Shown: one piece after another, positions 35,990 through 49,264 of the stretch
Layout of the letters: the number at the start of each line of letters is the position of its first letter
Numbering within the stretch: position 1 is the stretch's first letter
Origin: Merluccius polli
Taxonomy: Eukaryota; Chordata; Actinopteri; Gadiformes; Merlucciidae
Length of the DNA: 64,000 bases
Direction of reading: 5' to 3'
NCBI GenBank assembly: GCA_030340625.1
Contig: JAOPHQ010005419.1
Coordinates: forward strand, 232,501 to 296,500
Position numbers and translations under genes: made by a program
The notes under the pieces: model-generated
Databases searched by the model: none
Told to the model about the DNA's origin: nothing
What the model saw: the letters and a program-made list of their open reading frames with translations, nothing else

Positions 35990-36430
35990 CAATTGCGGCC
36001 TTGGTGAGGACATGGAGGAAAAGGAAAGGGGGGGGGTGCGCTATACCCTTTCCTCAAGAAATGTGATTTGAAATATAGGACCAGGACAATGCGTAAAATC
36101 AGTGAATCGAAAGGCCCTTCACACATGGCGGTGGCGTCGCGCTATTGTTGCTTGTTTTTTTTTTCTCCAATTTGTACAGAAATATATTGCACATTAACTG
36201 ACAGGGCTCTGTATTGACCGGCATGTTCAACCTTCATTATTCTTACGATATATTAACGCCTTCTTGCGAGGACCTAGTCATATCAGCACAGCGGGTCAAT
36301 TTCCTGTGTTTGTACCGTGGTCAACATAACTGATGGTTCATTTGACCTGGAATGCAATCACGTGATCAATGGAGACTCCTGTAAAAACGTGTCGCTTGTG
36401 AAACATATTCATGCATGTTATTGTCTTTTC
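35990..36430. other. No gene recognised
   Basis: Unique-looking sequence between the 50-bp minisatellite and repeat R1 copy B. It has a short G run near 36030 and no coding signal. Confidence 0.4.
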
Positions 36431-36438
36431 ATGATTTG

Positions 36439-36669
36439 CATTTACATTTACATGTAGGGCATTTTGTCCAGAGCAACTTACAATAGGTACATTTGTCAGT
36501 AGAAAGTAAATCAACAATATATCACTTTCGGTACAGCAAGGATGTTTCTAGGTGCACCATAACTGCTAGCTTTATATCCTTTCTGTTATTCAGCATGGGT
36601 AGCTACAATAAGATGCTATACGACAAAAGTACTATTTCATTGCCAGGACGTACAAACACAATAAGTGCA
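36439..36669 (-). mobile_element. Dispersed repeat family R1, copy B
   Basis: Reverse-complement relative of 16458-16717 (see there). Its terminal motif reads TAAGTTGCTCTGGACAAAAT and then ATGTAAATGTAAATG on the - strand. Confidence 0.8.
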
Positions 36670-37049
36670 TAGGAGGGTGTGTTTGTGTATGAGACCTCAC
36701 ACGGCCTGCTGATCCAGCTCATTTTATAACCTGTTTGCTGAAAAGGGGAATATATACTTGGGGGTGAGGGAGGGGGGGATATATAAGTTATTGTTTACCC
36801 ATTTAACCAATGGAAGGACTATCATAGACAAAAGACACCAAAAAGTGCTGATGTCATGTTTGCACGTATTGCTGTGAATCAATCGCATGGGGAGGAGAAC
36901 AATGCAGTCTGGTGGACGACCAATGGAGGATTGGGAGCTGTCATTTATTTGATGGAAAGCATCTGTATTGCGGATAACAAAAGTTACCGATTACATTACG
37001 CATCTCAAGTCTCTTTTTTTCGCATTGGCACTGAATGAAATGCACGCTC

Positions 37050-37086
<37 letters not shown>

Positions 37087-37565
37087 CCCTGTCTCCCTCC
37101 CATGGGTGTAAACCAATAGGATTGTCTTCTGACTGCTTTCGTATAATGCGGTGCGGACGGATGCACCTTGTGTTGTCCTAAAGACTTTTCATCAGACAAT
37201 GGGTACACAAAAAATTAAAATAATAAATGACAGTGGACCATCGGCATTCGTGGCACACACTTTCCCTCAAGTACAAGAGGACAGAATAAAATGTGATGGC
37301 AATTGGGTTTTAAGTTATGACCCTTTGTGGGACGGGGCGGACGGGGGTGGTACTCAAGGCTGTGCTCTAACCTTGAGCTAAGCAGCCTTCTTATGTACGT
37401 GTCATGCCGCTAGTTATTTATGTGATAGGCTGTTTGTGTGGTGGCTGTGATTCCATCCAACACACTGGGAGGTGACGGCCATTCGTCAATCCCAGGCTAC
37501 GCTTGACCTCTTTCACTCATCGCACATATATATATGGCCGGCAGGCAGTCATTTTCTGCTGCCAT

Positions 37566-37567
37566 CT

Positions 37568-37598
<31 letters not shown>

Positions 37599-37599
37599 C
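37566..37599 (+). repeat. Poly-T then poly-G run
   Basis: About 11 T followed by more than 20 uninterrupted G on the + strand. Confidence 0.95.
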
Positions 37600-38760
37600 A
37601 TACAGGTGTGGGTGAGCTGCATTTTCATTTTCAGATGAACCCATTTGTTTGTCCCGCATAAAAGGAAAAACGGGGCACGTAAAGTCGATGCTAACTGCTA
37701 ATTTGACGTGTGTCAAAATTATCAACTGACACAATTGATAACAAATTAATTTGGCCAGTCATATTTCATACACGAATGGAAGCAGAAGGCAAATGATTGA
37801 CTGTGTCACAAATTAATGTGTTTTTCCGTGTGTAGTTTTTTGTGAATGGATGGACATGGGACAGCCGGCAGAATCATTCAATCCATTCCTTGTGTTTTAG
37901 TGCTAACTACGTTTCTCTACGCTTGGCTAGCCTAAGCATCAACTCCTATCACTCGACCGCTACATTAGTTTGGCTGCTGGATTTAATTACATTGAGGGTG
38001 ATGCTCTTGACAGGGCGAGCTGGAATACAGAGTAGTGTATCTGCACGTTGTGCTCACCTATGATTTATGCTAAGTACAGCAGCAGTGTGACCCTTATCGG
38101 GGATATTGAGTTGGTCTCCGTCTGTTAGGCGAGAAGACAGATTGGCAGCTGGAGGGTGTGCGCTGTCCTCTCCCGAGGGGGCCGGCGCTGTCCATGACTC
38201 ACGCACAAGCACATCTTTCAAGGGAGGAAGGAGGGAAGGATGGGCGGAAGGATTGGAGGAGGTAAGGGAAAAGGGAAAAACATTTGGACAAAAAAGGGGA
38301 GAAAGAATGAAAGAGAGAAAGGAGATTAACAAGGTAGGTGGTCCTAAACGGTGTGAAAATAATGTGGCGTCTGTCACAAGACATATTGAATAATTACACC
38401 ATCGGTCATTTTGTATTTCTCCCAGTTGTTTTGCAAAGTGATATTCCCCTGGTAACAAATCCATACTTAGCTCTAACCAATCATAAACACGTCACACCAT
38501 TTGGGTGGTTGAAGTAGAAAAGAAACCCGTCGAAGTAGCTCTGCTCTCCCTGAGAATGTATTCATTAATGAAATGCTCAAATATTGACTGGCAGAAATGT
38601 GGTTATTTTAAATTTCACATGACAAGAACGCCATATTCATACACAGATATTACACTATGTGTTTATATTAGCCACTATCTCTCTTTCTCAGACAGGTTCA
38701 AACAGGTCGCAGTCATGAGACATGAGACAAACATTTGCCACGTCACACAGTAATGTAGCG

Positions 38761-38820
38761 CTTTTCAACAGCTGCTTTTCAACAGCTGCTTTTTAACAGC
38801 TGCTTTTTAACAGCTGCTTT
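38761..38820. repeat. Four tandem copies of a 14-bp CAGCTG unit
   Basis: CTTTTCAACAGCTG twice, then CTTTTTAACAGCTG twice, each unit carrying a CAGCTG E-box. Confidence 0.9.
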
Positions 38821-39602
38821 TGAAAATGAGACTGCAGCTGTGTTTAGCTGTGTCAGCATTTTGAAATTAATATTTATAGCACAAAGAAAAGTTTCCAATC
38901 ACATGCGTGGCACTTCATTATCCATCACTATTAATTGTATTTATATATATTTTATTTTTTTACTACAACAGACATCATTAGTGGAGTGCGTGCAGTGCTA
39001 ATATTTGCCAGTAAAAGCTAAGCCACTACGACAGCAGCAACACTTCCAAATTGATGTTGTAATCACATCAGGGGCCAATAGATGTCATGTGTTTTATCTG
39101 GCGAGGCTGAGCAGCAGAGCGATGGAGTCACTAAATTTCCCCTCGGTGAACTTCATCCCCCCTTGCCAGCATAGCAAACAAAAGTGTCCGCCGGCAGCTC
39201 AGCCCGGTAACTACAGCAAACTGCAAACAGCCGTTTTTAATTCATCTAAATGACCTTTAGCTGGATGGGAGGGGGAGGGGGGGAGTTGTTTGATGTGGTC
39301 ATCTCAGTGACCTCCTTCATCTCTTCCCCACACCTCGCTCTGACGTGTGTAGTTTTTAAAAGGTGTGTTTATGTCACGGCTTGCTCAGGGCAGTGAACCC
39401 AAATGCAGAATAGGTGCGAATGGAAAAGCTTTACAGAGAGACAGAAACAACCCAAACACCTACGAGAAACCGACAAACTGGGGCAGAAACTAATAGGGAA
39501 CTTGAATACATGGAAACTCAGGGGAACAGAAACCTGACACTACACAAACAACACAAAGGAACAAAAAACAGACAGTGAGTGGGGTTGGGAGCAGGATTGT
39601 TA

Positions 39603-39903
39603 GCTGAGTTCCAATAACCATACTATTTAGTATGCCAGAAAAAAAGATTTAGTATGTCCCAATACATAGTATGTCAAATGCAAATACCAGGATGTCCTAC
39701 TACATCCGGTCACATTTTGCAGTATGCAAGCCAGCATGCTTTTCTGGCTATTTCGACAATTTCCACAATCCTCTTTGTTGTGGTGTCTCTTGTTGTCGTA
39801 TGTCCCAATTCAATGCATACTGTATGCAACAGTACGTACTTTGTAAGGGCAGCTGCAGTACGTACTAAAAGTAAAAGAAAAAGTATGCGATTTGGAAAGC
39901 AGC
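39603..39903. mobile_element. MITE-like element
   Basis: The left end GCTGAGTTCCAATAACCATA is an imperfect inverse of the right end (TATGCGATTTGGAAAGCAGC). The inside repeats AGTATG and ACGTAC motifs in both orientations. It is 301 bases long. The target duplication is not clear, so the superfamily is undetermined. Confidence 0.5.
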
Positions 39904-40006
39904 CTAGAGGAGAGTTTACCTCTACTTCTCTAATGACCGCCTTCTGAGGAAGGCATTAGGAGTTTGGACGTGTGGAAATTGGTGACAGAGGTACTTCCGC
40001 TGCGTG

Positions 40007-40150
40007 AATTCAGATACAGGTCATTAACAAGGTAGGGGGGGTTTGGGAATCTCGCTCAAGGATGCCAACTGCTAGACTGCGGAAGACTTTGGGGGGGGAG
40101 GGGGGGATCGAACCCAGTAACCTTCGGCTGGGAGGAGAAACACCCATGCC
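40007..40150 (-). mobile_element. tRNA-type SINE, copy 5
   Basis: On the - strand: CTCCCAGCCGAAGGTTACTG, B box GGGTTCGATCCCC, then GGCATCCTTGAGCGAGATTC. A G-rich insertion on the + strand (40091-40106) interrupts it just beyond the B box. Confidence 0.7.
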
Positions 40151-40383
40151 CGTATTTCAAAGTTGACCGAGTCAATAGTACAAACATATTGAGTGAATTA
40201 TGAAGGTGAAGGGTAAACTGAGCTCCAAATGATGAGGAAGGTCAAGTGAATTCAGGATTCAGTGTGTGTTGAAGATCATGCCTGCATAAACTTGTCTCCA
40301 CATATAAAAATGAAAGTCATGATAAAACACTTTATAGCTTATTTCCACTCTCCAAAAGAGATATTATATTAATCATGCCACCT

Positions 40384-40504
40384 ATGTATGTATGTATGTA
40401 TGTATGTATGTATGTATGTATGTATGTATGTATGTATGTATGTATGTATGTATGTATGTATGTCTGCATGTATGTATGTATGTATGTATGCATGTATGCA
40501 TGTA
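40384..40504. repeat. (GTAT)n microsatellite
   Basis: About 30 units with GCAT/CTGC variants at the right end. Confidence 0.96.
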
Positions 40505-40509
40505 TCTAA

Positions 40510-43290
40510 GGTGAAAATTAATTATATCCCATTCTTGGTTGAATGCTAAAAATGTGCAAGCCATCACTATGTGACAAATGCATAAAGGTTGATGAAGCTA
40601 AATTATTATATCACTGGTTAAGGGCAATGACAGTTATATAATATTCTCTATGGTTAGCAGCAGCACAGGTCAAAACCAGCTATTGGAACTGGAGAGGCCA
40701 TTTCACACTCTGATTGGTTGGTTGCTCAGACAGGAAGCAGGTTACTGGCAGTTAATTTCATCTGCTACTTTTCAGGATTGTTGGTTTTAACGAAGTGACT
40801 TTATTACAAGATTTGTGTGCTGGCCTTTGCTCATTAAGAGTTATTGGTTACGCCATTAAGAACAACACAGACATAAACAAGCAAATAAAGATATAAAGGA
40901 TATAAAGCTGTAGATTTTATTTTATCACATAAAGTAAATATCTTGCCATGGTGTTGTTACACGCACATATTGCCAGATAATTTGTACAATGTTGGATAAG
41001 AAAGGCTTTTGTTTTTTGTCTTTTATTAATAATTTCATACAACATACCTTGAAATTACAGATATCGTGCTATCTCAGAAATTAATGAATACACTCATAAA
41101 CATGGACTTGAAACAGCAGTGGTGAATTTGTAAATTATCTTTAACAGTGTTTTCACATCTAACAGATAACACCAGCTTTGATTTATCCAATAACAACTCT
41201 TTGAATTGGTATTAGCAGGCCTTGTGAACCAGAAAATGAACTGACATACTTTTAGAGGCAGAATGATGCAAATATGAAGTTCATTAGGGGTAATCTACTA
41301 CATGTTTAATGCTATAATTTGTGCAATACTGCATATCATGATGAAATTCAGGCTCCATTTTTTGACAGACCATGTCTCCACAAAGCCTACTTTATTGCTA
41401 CTGGATACATTGAAGTCAGACACCAGACACTCGATTACACTGAATTTATGTTCACTGGTTTAGTTTGAAATAACACTGTTTAATAATAACACAGTACATG
41501 GAGCCACTGAGAAACAGCGACCTGTCAGAACAAAATGACACAAGTCTTTTTTTAAAGTTAGGAGGACCATAGTCAATTCTAAACCCATTTTCTGGGATGG
41601 ATGAGAATGTACAACAATATATAGCAGAAGACTCCTGACTCTAGTCAATCCAGATATCTGTGTTGGTGCGGCGTTAGTTAAAAAGTCACTTCCGCCTTAA
41701 GCCTTCGTGCTGGGATGAATGATGTCTTCTCGATGATAGGATGAATATGGGATCAAGTTTTAACAAAGACCAGAGTAGATTGTGTGTGTCCTAACCCTGC
41801 CCCGTTAAAATAAATGATAGCCGTTGTCTGCCTATATTCCACTTGGACGCCCAGGCAAGTCGATATCAATTTGATAACAGGGGAGGACACAGAATTGTAT
41901 TTCTCATTGCCCCTAATTATTTTTTTCATTTTATTTCATTATTTACTGTGGTCCCGGTCCATGGTGTGAGACACGTGCGCAGGCTGTGCTCCCACGACTT
42001 GTGGCTAATGACAAATATATTCTCCATCTCTTCAGCTTGCGGCCACGCTTAGACTGGCAAACACACAGGAAGCCTCGACATTGCTTTTTAATTTGTTTCC
42101 AATTTACTTTTCACATTTTTTTTCTTCCAACCACCACCGCATCATTACTTCCTTATCGGTGGCATGTGCTTCATATTATTTTCGAGGAAATTCTCATTTA
42201 TTTATTATATGGCTACAATTGATATACAATAATTTTAGATAGCACAGACACACGTGCACGGAGGCGCACCCACATACACACACACACACACACACACAAT
42301 AAAATCCTTTACCAAAATATTAGCATATCCACAGTGTGGGGAGTGCTACATTTATTTATTTATTTTTAGATTTGTGTTTTCAGCAAAAACAAGCAACAAA
42401 CAATACAACACATTGTATGAATCAGATACAGTTACAGATACAGATGACTATTGATCGAGGGGGAAATTATTTGTTACAGTTGCTCAGCTCAAGCCAGAAA
42501 CATCAAAGTAGATAGATAGAAATAGATATATCACCAGATATATCACCTGAATTCACAAACTATTCCTTTATCGCGCTTCCACCTCTGCGATGGTTAACAA
42601 GATATACAAGTCAAGCAACGCCCAAGTGAAATCGCAACCAATCAAGACACACCAAACCATGCTATAAATCCCCTTATTGCACACTGCAACATAAGGACTT
42701 TGTATTGACATTTGTGTAAATGTGACATTATAAATAATGCAATTCATTTCAGATGAAATTGAATTGCTTTACGAAGACTTTTGTGATCTATAGAACCTAT
42801 TCTATACTAATCCATAGGTTGGTAGCTGAGGCGCAGAAAATGCCCTTGCTGAGCATGTAATGTGAGAGTGAATAATATGGTCCTTTAAATCCTTCAATGT
42901 AAACAAACTAAAAAACTAACTAAAAAGAAGAGAAACAAGAGTGGGTCCTTAAAGTGTTTGTATTTGTGTGTCTGTGTGCAGACACACAAATTTCAATTCA
43001 AGAAAAATTGTGTGGACAGCAAAGACGCAGACATGGGCAGATAAGACCATAGAGAGAGACCAGAAATATACACTACACTTGCATACACATTTAGCATAGT
43101 GCCAATCGTTCACTTTCACTTTCAATAGCCTTAGCAATTCTCCACTAATAATATTGTGAATGAAGCCCTAGTTGCAATCTGAAAAAAAACAAACAAATCC
43201 AACTGCTACTAAATCAAATTAAATCCGAGCAGAAGTACCCCCCTCGCCTCCACTCAATCATTCAAGTTGTCAACATTGCCTCATTTAAAA
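40510..43290. other. No gene recognised
   Basis: AT-rich. A CA run lies at 42277-42298. At 42590-42680 GTTAAC, ACCAATCA and TATAAAT occur in order, a weak promoter-like arrangement with no following ORF. Confidence 0.35.
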
Positions 43291-43299
43291 ATGGTAACA

Positions 43300-43301
<2 letters not shown>

Positions 43302-43394
<93 letters not shown>
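43302..43394. repeat. (CA)n microsatellite
   Basis: About 46 pure units. Confidence 0.98.
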
Positions 43395-43395
<1 letters not shown>

Positions 43396-43962
43396 AATGA
43401 GTTAATCGGCCAATGAGATGTGATGCAATGTGGCGTTTTCACAACAAGACCGCAAAAGGGACTGGGAAATGTCCCGTACAGTTTACTCATGGTCTAAGCT
43501 TGCCGGCGGGACAATGCATTCTCTGTGAGCAGCTTAATGTGGCAAAGACTGCTGGTCCCACACAACAAGCTCTGTCAATGGCACATATTTCCATATAAAT
43601 GGTGTGCTTTGGCATTTACAACAATAAAACTGGTGATTGCATTCATAAGACACCAAATCGGGATGGTGTACAAACCATGGTGACCGGCCTAAATGTTTTT
43701 TTACAAATTGTTTTGTTTGGGAGGTTTGGCTTGCGTTTGTCCTCTGTAATATACTTCTACTGATTATTATAAAAAAAACAAATGCTTTTTCGTAGATTAT
43801 TGCATTAAATACATGTGAATTGTCTAGTTTTTGGCAGTTTATTTTCATTTCATTCATGTTTTGAGTTTGTTCTCCGTTTTATGTGAACCTATTGACTTTG
43901 ACATGACCTTTCTGTTATATAAAATGTTATTCAAATAGCAGTGTTAAACAAAAGGATTATAT

Positions 43963-43963
<1 letters not shown>

Positions 43964-44011
<48 letters not shown>
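43964..44011. repeat. (ATG)n microsatellite
   Basis: Sixteen pure units. Confidence 0.97.
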
Positions 44012-44019
44012 GTTGAAAT

Positions 44020-45800
44020 TAATTAACCTTTGGTTATTTGATTAAAGTGTGTACATTTTCACGAGCACATGAGTTCAGGATGTCGTAAGTGCCCTTCAAA
44101 TATGAGAAGGGCAAAAAGAATATAAGCTCTTAAGTCTGACAAATGTCTATGTTATAGCTTCATAACCTCCTTTTTTTAACATGGATGTGGCGGTGACAAC
44201 CACTTGGCACCCAAAGTCATTTGTGAGAAAAGCCGGACACTTAATTAAACTGTAGTTGTAAAAGTGTACGTGTCAGATGAAATGGTGGTCATATATTTCC
44301 AGCGAGCCATAAGTCTTCGAGGGTTTCTATTGACTTTCCTTCTATGGGCCTCAAATTATTACTTTCTTTCGATGAAACGAATAACAGAAGTGTGTGCTGT
44401 AGGCCTACTGCTCTCGAGAAGATCTGAAGAAGATCATGGACGCTCAACAATAGTGTAGTCTCGGAGCTAAATGTGTACCTACAAACATCAATTGCTTACG
44501 AATGAAGTTACAAAAAAAAACTGTGTACTATGATTTCAACGGATATCCCTGCAGAATGTCATATCTCAAACATGCAGTGTAAAACATTTCAAGATCAAAA
44601 CAAAAAAATAAATAATACAAATTCACAGGAGAAAGAAAGTAAGCAGTGGAAAGCCTGTTAAAAACTGTGGACTAGCAACGGTTTCCGACATGGTTGGAAT
44701 AAAGTTATGAAAAGCTTGTGAAAGTCTTGGATAGCCTTCGGAGATATGTGTCGGATAACTGAAGCTGAAAAAGGAGCCTGTGTTCTCCCCTCCTCAAACA
44801 CTGGTCAGATGAATTCATACCAAAATAAATGGATGGAATAAATCGGTTATCCCAAGTGCTCAAACACCGCCTGCAGACTCAATGTGTTTTATTGTTGAAA
44901 GTCGAAAAAAATGTCCCCCCACACATTTTTTTCTTAATATATATTGTCACAAATATTACAAAACCTTAGTTATTCATCAAACAACCTGCATTGTCATTGC
45001 GTTGTCTGTAGCCAACCGTTACCAATGGGCACACACATGGGCATAATGCACACAAATGGGCATAATTACTTATATGAATCACGCTAATATAGATTCACGG
45101 AGTATTCACGGATGAAACGACACTAAGCTTCGTTGCAACCCAACGGAAAGCGAGTCATTTGCCCTTAGCTGCACCCAGTCGTGGGACGTGAAGGCAGAAT
45201 GCAAGCGTATCGCTTCTTCACAATATCATCCTGCCATTTCATTTGTACCCGTACCACTCATGTAAAATAATTATGCCAGCGTCATAGCGACAAATAACTT
45301 CAATCAGCAGAATGTGAGCCGTGGAACGACCCAATCGAACAATCACATATTTGCTGTGAAAAGGGGAAAATGGGGGGGGGGGTGCAAATACGTAACAAAA
45401 AACGTGTATCCCAAATTCAAACATATATTAAATTATTGTTATGACTGTAATGCACTTTTCTCTCCTGCAGGGATGTGGACATGCATTGTCTGTGAGGATT
45501 GAGCCCTGGGTGAATACAGCTAGATGATAGTCCACAGCAGCCAACAGGATGGAATCTGATCCAAAAGAAAGGGACGAACAGCGTTTGACCCCTGGCTTAA
45601 ATCCACGACATCAGCATGTTTTGTAACTAGGCACAAGTAATGTGAGAGGAACGAGACAGCATTGTCCTGCTCCGGGGCCCTTGACCCAGGCCAGGATGAC
45701 ACATACATACAGACTGTGCACGATGACATGACCACGAACAGTATTCTTAAAGGGGTAATACAGGTTCACATTGTTATAAAACATCTAACATCGTAAGATG
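44020..45800. other. No gene recognised
   Basis: AT-rich unique-looking sequence. No frame has a recognised family or splice support. A poly-G run is near 45373. Confidence 0.4.
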
Positions 45801-45809
45801 TTTTTTTTT

Positions 45810-46583
45810 CCGATTTGTGTAATATTGTACTCCTGTACTATCGTTATTTGCAATGTGTCACTGGCTGTCATGTCAGGCTTCCCACAGTCTGCTCCAGTGT
45901 GCTATCTTCCTACGTTACCCAGAATTACTTTTGTTCCGCCTCTGTAAATTGTACATTTATAAATTGAATACATTAATCAAATGTATTATAACGATATGGA
46001 TAACTATATTATTAATTGTGAAGCTAGACATTTGGCAGTATGCTATGATACAATATGCCACATGGGCAATCACATTTCGACAGTCCCTTCATGGCAATGG
46101 CCACGGGATTAGAGAGCTGGTCTGGCAGGGAGAGCTAGCCTGGCAATGCTAACTGTAGCTTAGCCAGTGGTGCATTCTACAATACTCAATGGCGGTTCTT
46201 TGCTGCTGGATTTCAATCCTGTACCCCTCGCTTTCCAAACCAAGTCCCAAAACTGGGTCAGATCTAAACTCAAGAGGGAGGATGACCCAAAAGTCCCAAA
46301 CCGAAAAAAATAAACCTTTCACAGAGTTGTAGCCAATACTTTGGTGATCTTTCGGTATGCAGCTATCGCTGCGGCAAGTTTATGCTCAAAGAAAAAATGA
46401 ATCAATGAATCAATGAATCAATGAATGAATTCAATGAATCGCTGCACGACTGGAAATTGTAAGATGCAGTGATTGTGAGACACAACCCATTGTCATATGG
46501 AAATTAAATATCTGATACTTGTGGTTGATGCTACAGCGATTTGAAGACTACTCTCCTATTAAACCCCATTGTAACTACTGCAG
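45810..46583 (+). mobile_element. Dispersed repeat family R2, copy B, with about 330 bp extra
   Basis: Matches copy A (27387-27885, - strand) from TGTGTAATATTGTACTCCTG to GGCAATGCTAAC (about 46153), then again from TGTCATATGGAAATTAAA (about 46491) to CATTGTAACTACTGCAG (46583). The intervening bases have no counterpart in copy A and include an AATG/AATC tetranucleotide repeat (46396-46440). This is either an insertion here or a deletion in copy A. Confidence 0.8.
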
Positions 46584-46589
46584 ATGCAA

Positions 46590-47335
46590 AATGAACTATA
46601 CACAAAACGGTACAATAGGACCTGGGGACCTCTATCCCATTAAAGGTGACATGGCCATGAAAGCCAATGCACAGGCGTTGAGAGGGAGGCCTTGAGTAAA
46701 GAAAAATGGACAAATACATCTGAACAAAAATTCTAGAGGAAAGCCTGCAAGCTTTAGTATGCAATATGCATGGTTCTGTCCCTGAACCGAAACTGCTTCT
46801 AACAATCATTGCTCTAACCTCTCCTTTCACTGAGACATAGCCAACACGACAATAGGTAAAAACTACTAATCCATTCAGCACTGGGATTGTGTTGATGTAT
46901 TTACCTCTGGAATGTAAAGAAAAGTGTCCACAATGATCATGACCATATAACGTGTTAAATTACGCATATAGCTTCAGTGATGGTAGTTATAGATCATATG
47001 TGTCATTAATCTGTCCAATCTTTGGAGATGGTCTGTCAACTGGCCAATAGAAAAGGTTGGTTGCTAGCTCTGGCTAACCAGCATGCTATGGCTGGACATG
47101 TGCAAATGAAAGACTGAAACATAATAAATAATTTAATTTGACAAAAAATCATCTCATTGAAAACATCTCATATCAAATAAATAACTGAGGGTTGACAAAA
47201 GTCCAAGTAAGAGCAAAGCGAAAAACCTAAACCACAAACTTCTGAAAGTGTTTCACAATATATTCTCAATTGTCAGCGACAATTTCATTCATTCTCTTGA
47301 AAACTTTTGAGTACCACTGTGCCAGTGTGGAAACA
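46590..47335. other. No gene recognised
   Basis: AT-rich sequence without coding signal between repeat R2 copy B and the CA arrays. Confidence 0.4.
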
Positions 47336-47339
47336 CGCT

Positions 47340-47523
<184 letters not shown>

Positions 47524-47612
47524 CGGTAACATTCAGCAGAGTCAAAGGTATTAATGGTAGGAGCTCTCTTCTCATCCGGTAATAGACTGCAGGGTGATCA
47601 CTCAGCAATTTT

Positions 47613-47614
<2 letters not shown>

Positions 47615-47675
<61 letters not shown>
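47615..47675. repeat. (CA)n microsatellite
   Basis: About 30 pure units. Confidence 0.97.
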
Positions 47676-47679
<4 letters not shown>

Positions 47680-47739
47680 CATGTGTCATAAATATTTTCA
47701 CAGTCATCCTCCCTCTTGAGTTTAGATCTAAACACAAGC

Positions 47740-49110
47740 TTTAAACACATCTATTTTAAATTGACCAAATAGATAATCCAGACTTTGCTTGACAGCAACC
47801 TTTGACGAACAGGTGCTTTTACTTCTGATGCTTGCTTGTATTTTGAAGGACCTAAATCATTTTATTATTCCACTCTTCCGTTCTTTAATTCTCCAAAGTT
47901 TAACTTTTAGTCCTGTTTTCTGAGGGGAATTTGTACTCTTTAGCCTTTAACCTTTAAGATATTATATTTGTTTTAACATGGATGCTGCTGACTGACTTCA
48001 CATTCACCAATGTAGGAAACCAGCAAACGTAATCTTTTGACATTGTATCTAACCTCTTATTACAGGCAGCGATACTGACAATCTGAGTCAGGCACTATCA
48101 CAAAAATGACATCAAATGTCAAGGAAAAATAAGACGGTAGTGAGAAAGAGACAGAGAGAGGGTGTGTCTGCCCGCCCGCCTGTCTGTCGCACATGTATCT
48201 GTTAGTGAAATGTCAGAGAACAGGAAGTAGAAACAGTAACAACAAAAAAAAGAAAAACCAACTGAAACTTTCTGTTGCTTCTAAATGTCGAACATCTATT
48301 CCCTTGCAACACATTTCAACAGATTTCCTGAATAATGTATTGTAGTTATGACTGCGTGAACACCGATCTGAACCTACAGAGGATCTAATTTCCTGTTTGG
48401 TATCTTGGGCTCTTATTTCCTGGCTGTCACACATTGCCCATGCCCCCCTGTTTAAACTCAATGTAATGTTTCAAATTCAATTTGGTGCTTCTCCTTCCTG
48501 GAAATATTGTTCTCAGACATGAGCGCTGCTGTGTGTTTGTAAATTATGTGGAAACAGACCACAGGCCCAAGGACATTTTTGTGATCAGAATGGTAGTTAC
48601 AACTGGTTTTTCAAACCAAAAGACAGTTGAGCAAGGTTAAATAGTATTTTTATTTATTCCAATTTTCTAGGAATGTGCCTGAATAGTTTTTTCTCCCAAA
48701 ACACAAACATTGTGTTTTAGTTATGTGACATTTAAAAGGCAAGGCAATGTTCTTTTTTCCTGTTAGGCAATATTTTTATTTTATGCAGACTTGCATTTTC
48801 TACTTGAGCATTTTTTTTTTCTTATGTTCATTTTCGTTGTCGCCTATGTAGGTGACCCTATAGCCTCGCCATAAGAATTCAATGTACAGAAAGATCATAC
48901 TGCACATGGTATTATATAGTATATATACAGTATATATATATATATATATGCTGCACATCTGATAATAAAACACTTTGGCCTCCAGATTCTGAATGTTCAA
49001 TTTATTTCATACCAGCGTCTCTTGCAGTGATTCTTTAGCTACTCTATATGACATACTCATCCATTGATGACACAGAAGAGGTGAGCAGTTTACATACCTC
49101 CTCTCACCTC
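47740..49110. other. No gene recognised
   Basis: AT-rich, with a TA-rich run at 48910-48949 and no coding signal. Confidence 0.4.
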
Positions 49111-49115
49111 TCTGC

Positions 49116-49144
49116 TAAGAGAGAGAGAAAGAGAGAGAGAGAGG

Positions 49145-49177
<33 letters not shown>

Positions 49178-49185
49178 GGAGGGAG

Positions 49186-49218
<33 letters not shown>

Positions 49219-49219
49219 G

Positions 49220-49261
<42 letters not shown>
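49116..49261. repeat. (GA)n microsatellite
   Basis: About 145 bases of GA with GGGA and AAAG interruptions. Confidence 0.96.

Positions 49262-49264
<3 letters not shown>

Larger units (their letters stand above)
36680..39590. other. No gene recognised
   Basis: Contains a CT run (37052-37083), a T then G homopolymer (37566-37599), a TATATATGG at about 37527, a 14-bp E-box repeat (38761-38820) and, at 39370-39590, a stretch resembling fish dispersed-repeat DNA (CAGTGAACCCAAATGCAGAA). No coding signal. Confidence 0.4.

Noticed and set aside
42590..42700. GTTAAC, CCAAT and TATAAAT in order, considered a promoter
   Set aside because: No downstream ORF, CpG content or splice donor to support a transcript; the motifs are common by chance in AT-rich DNA.
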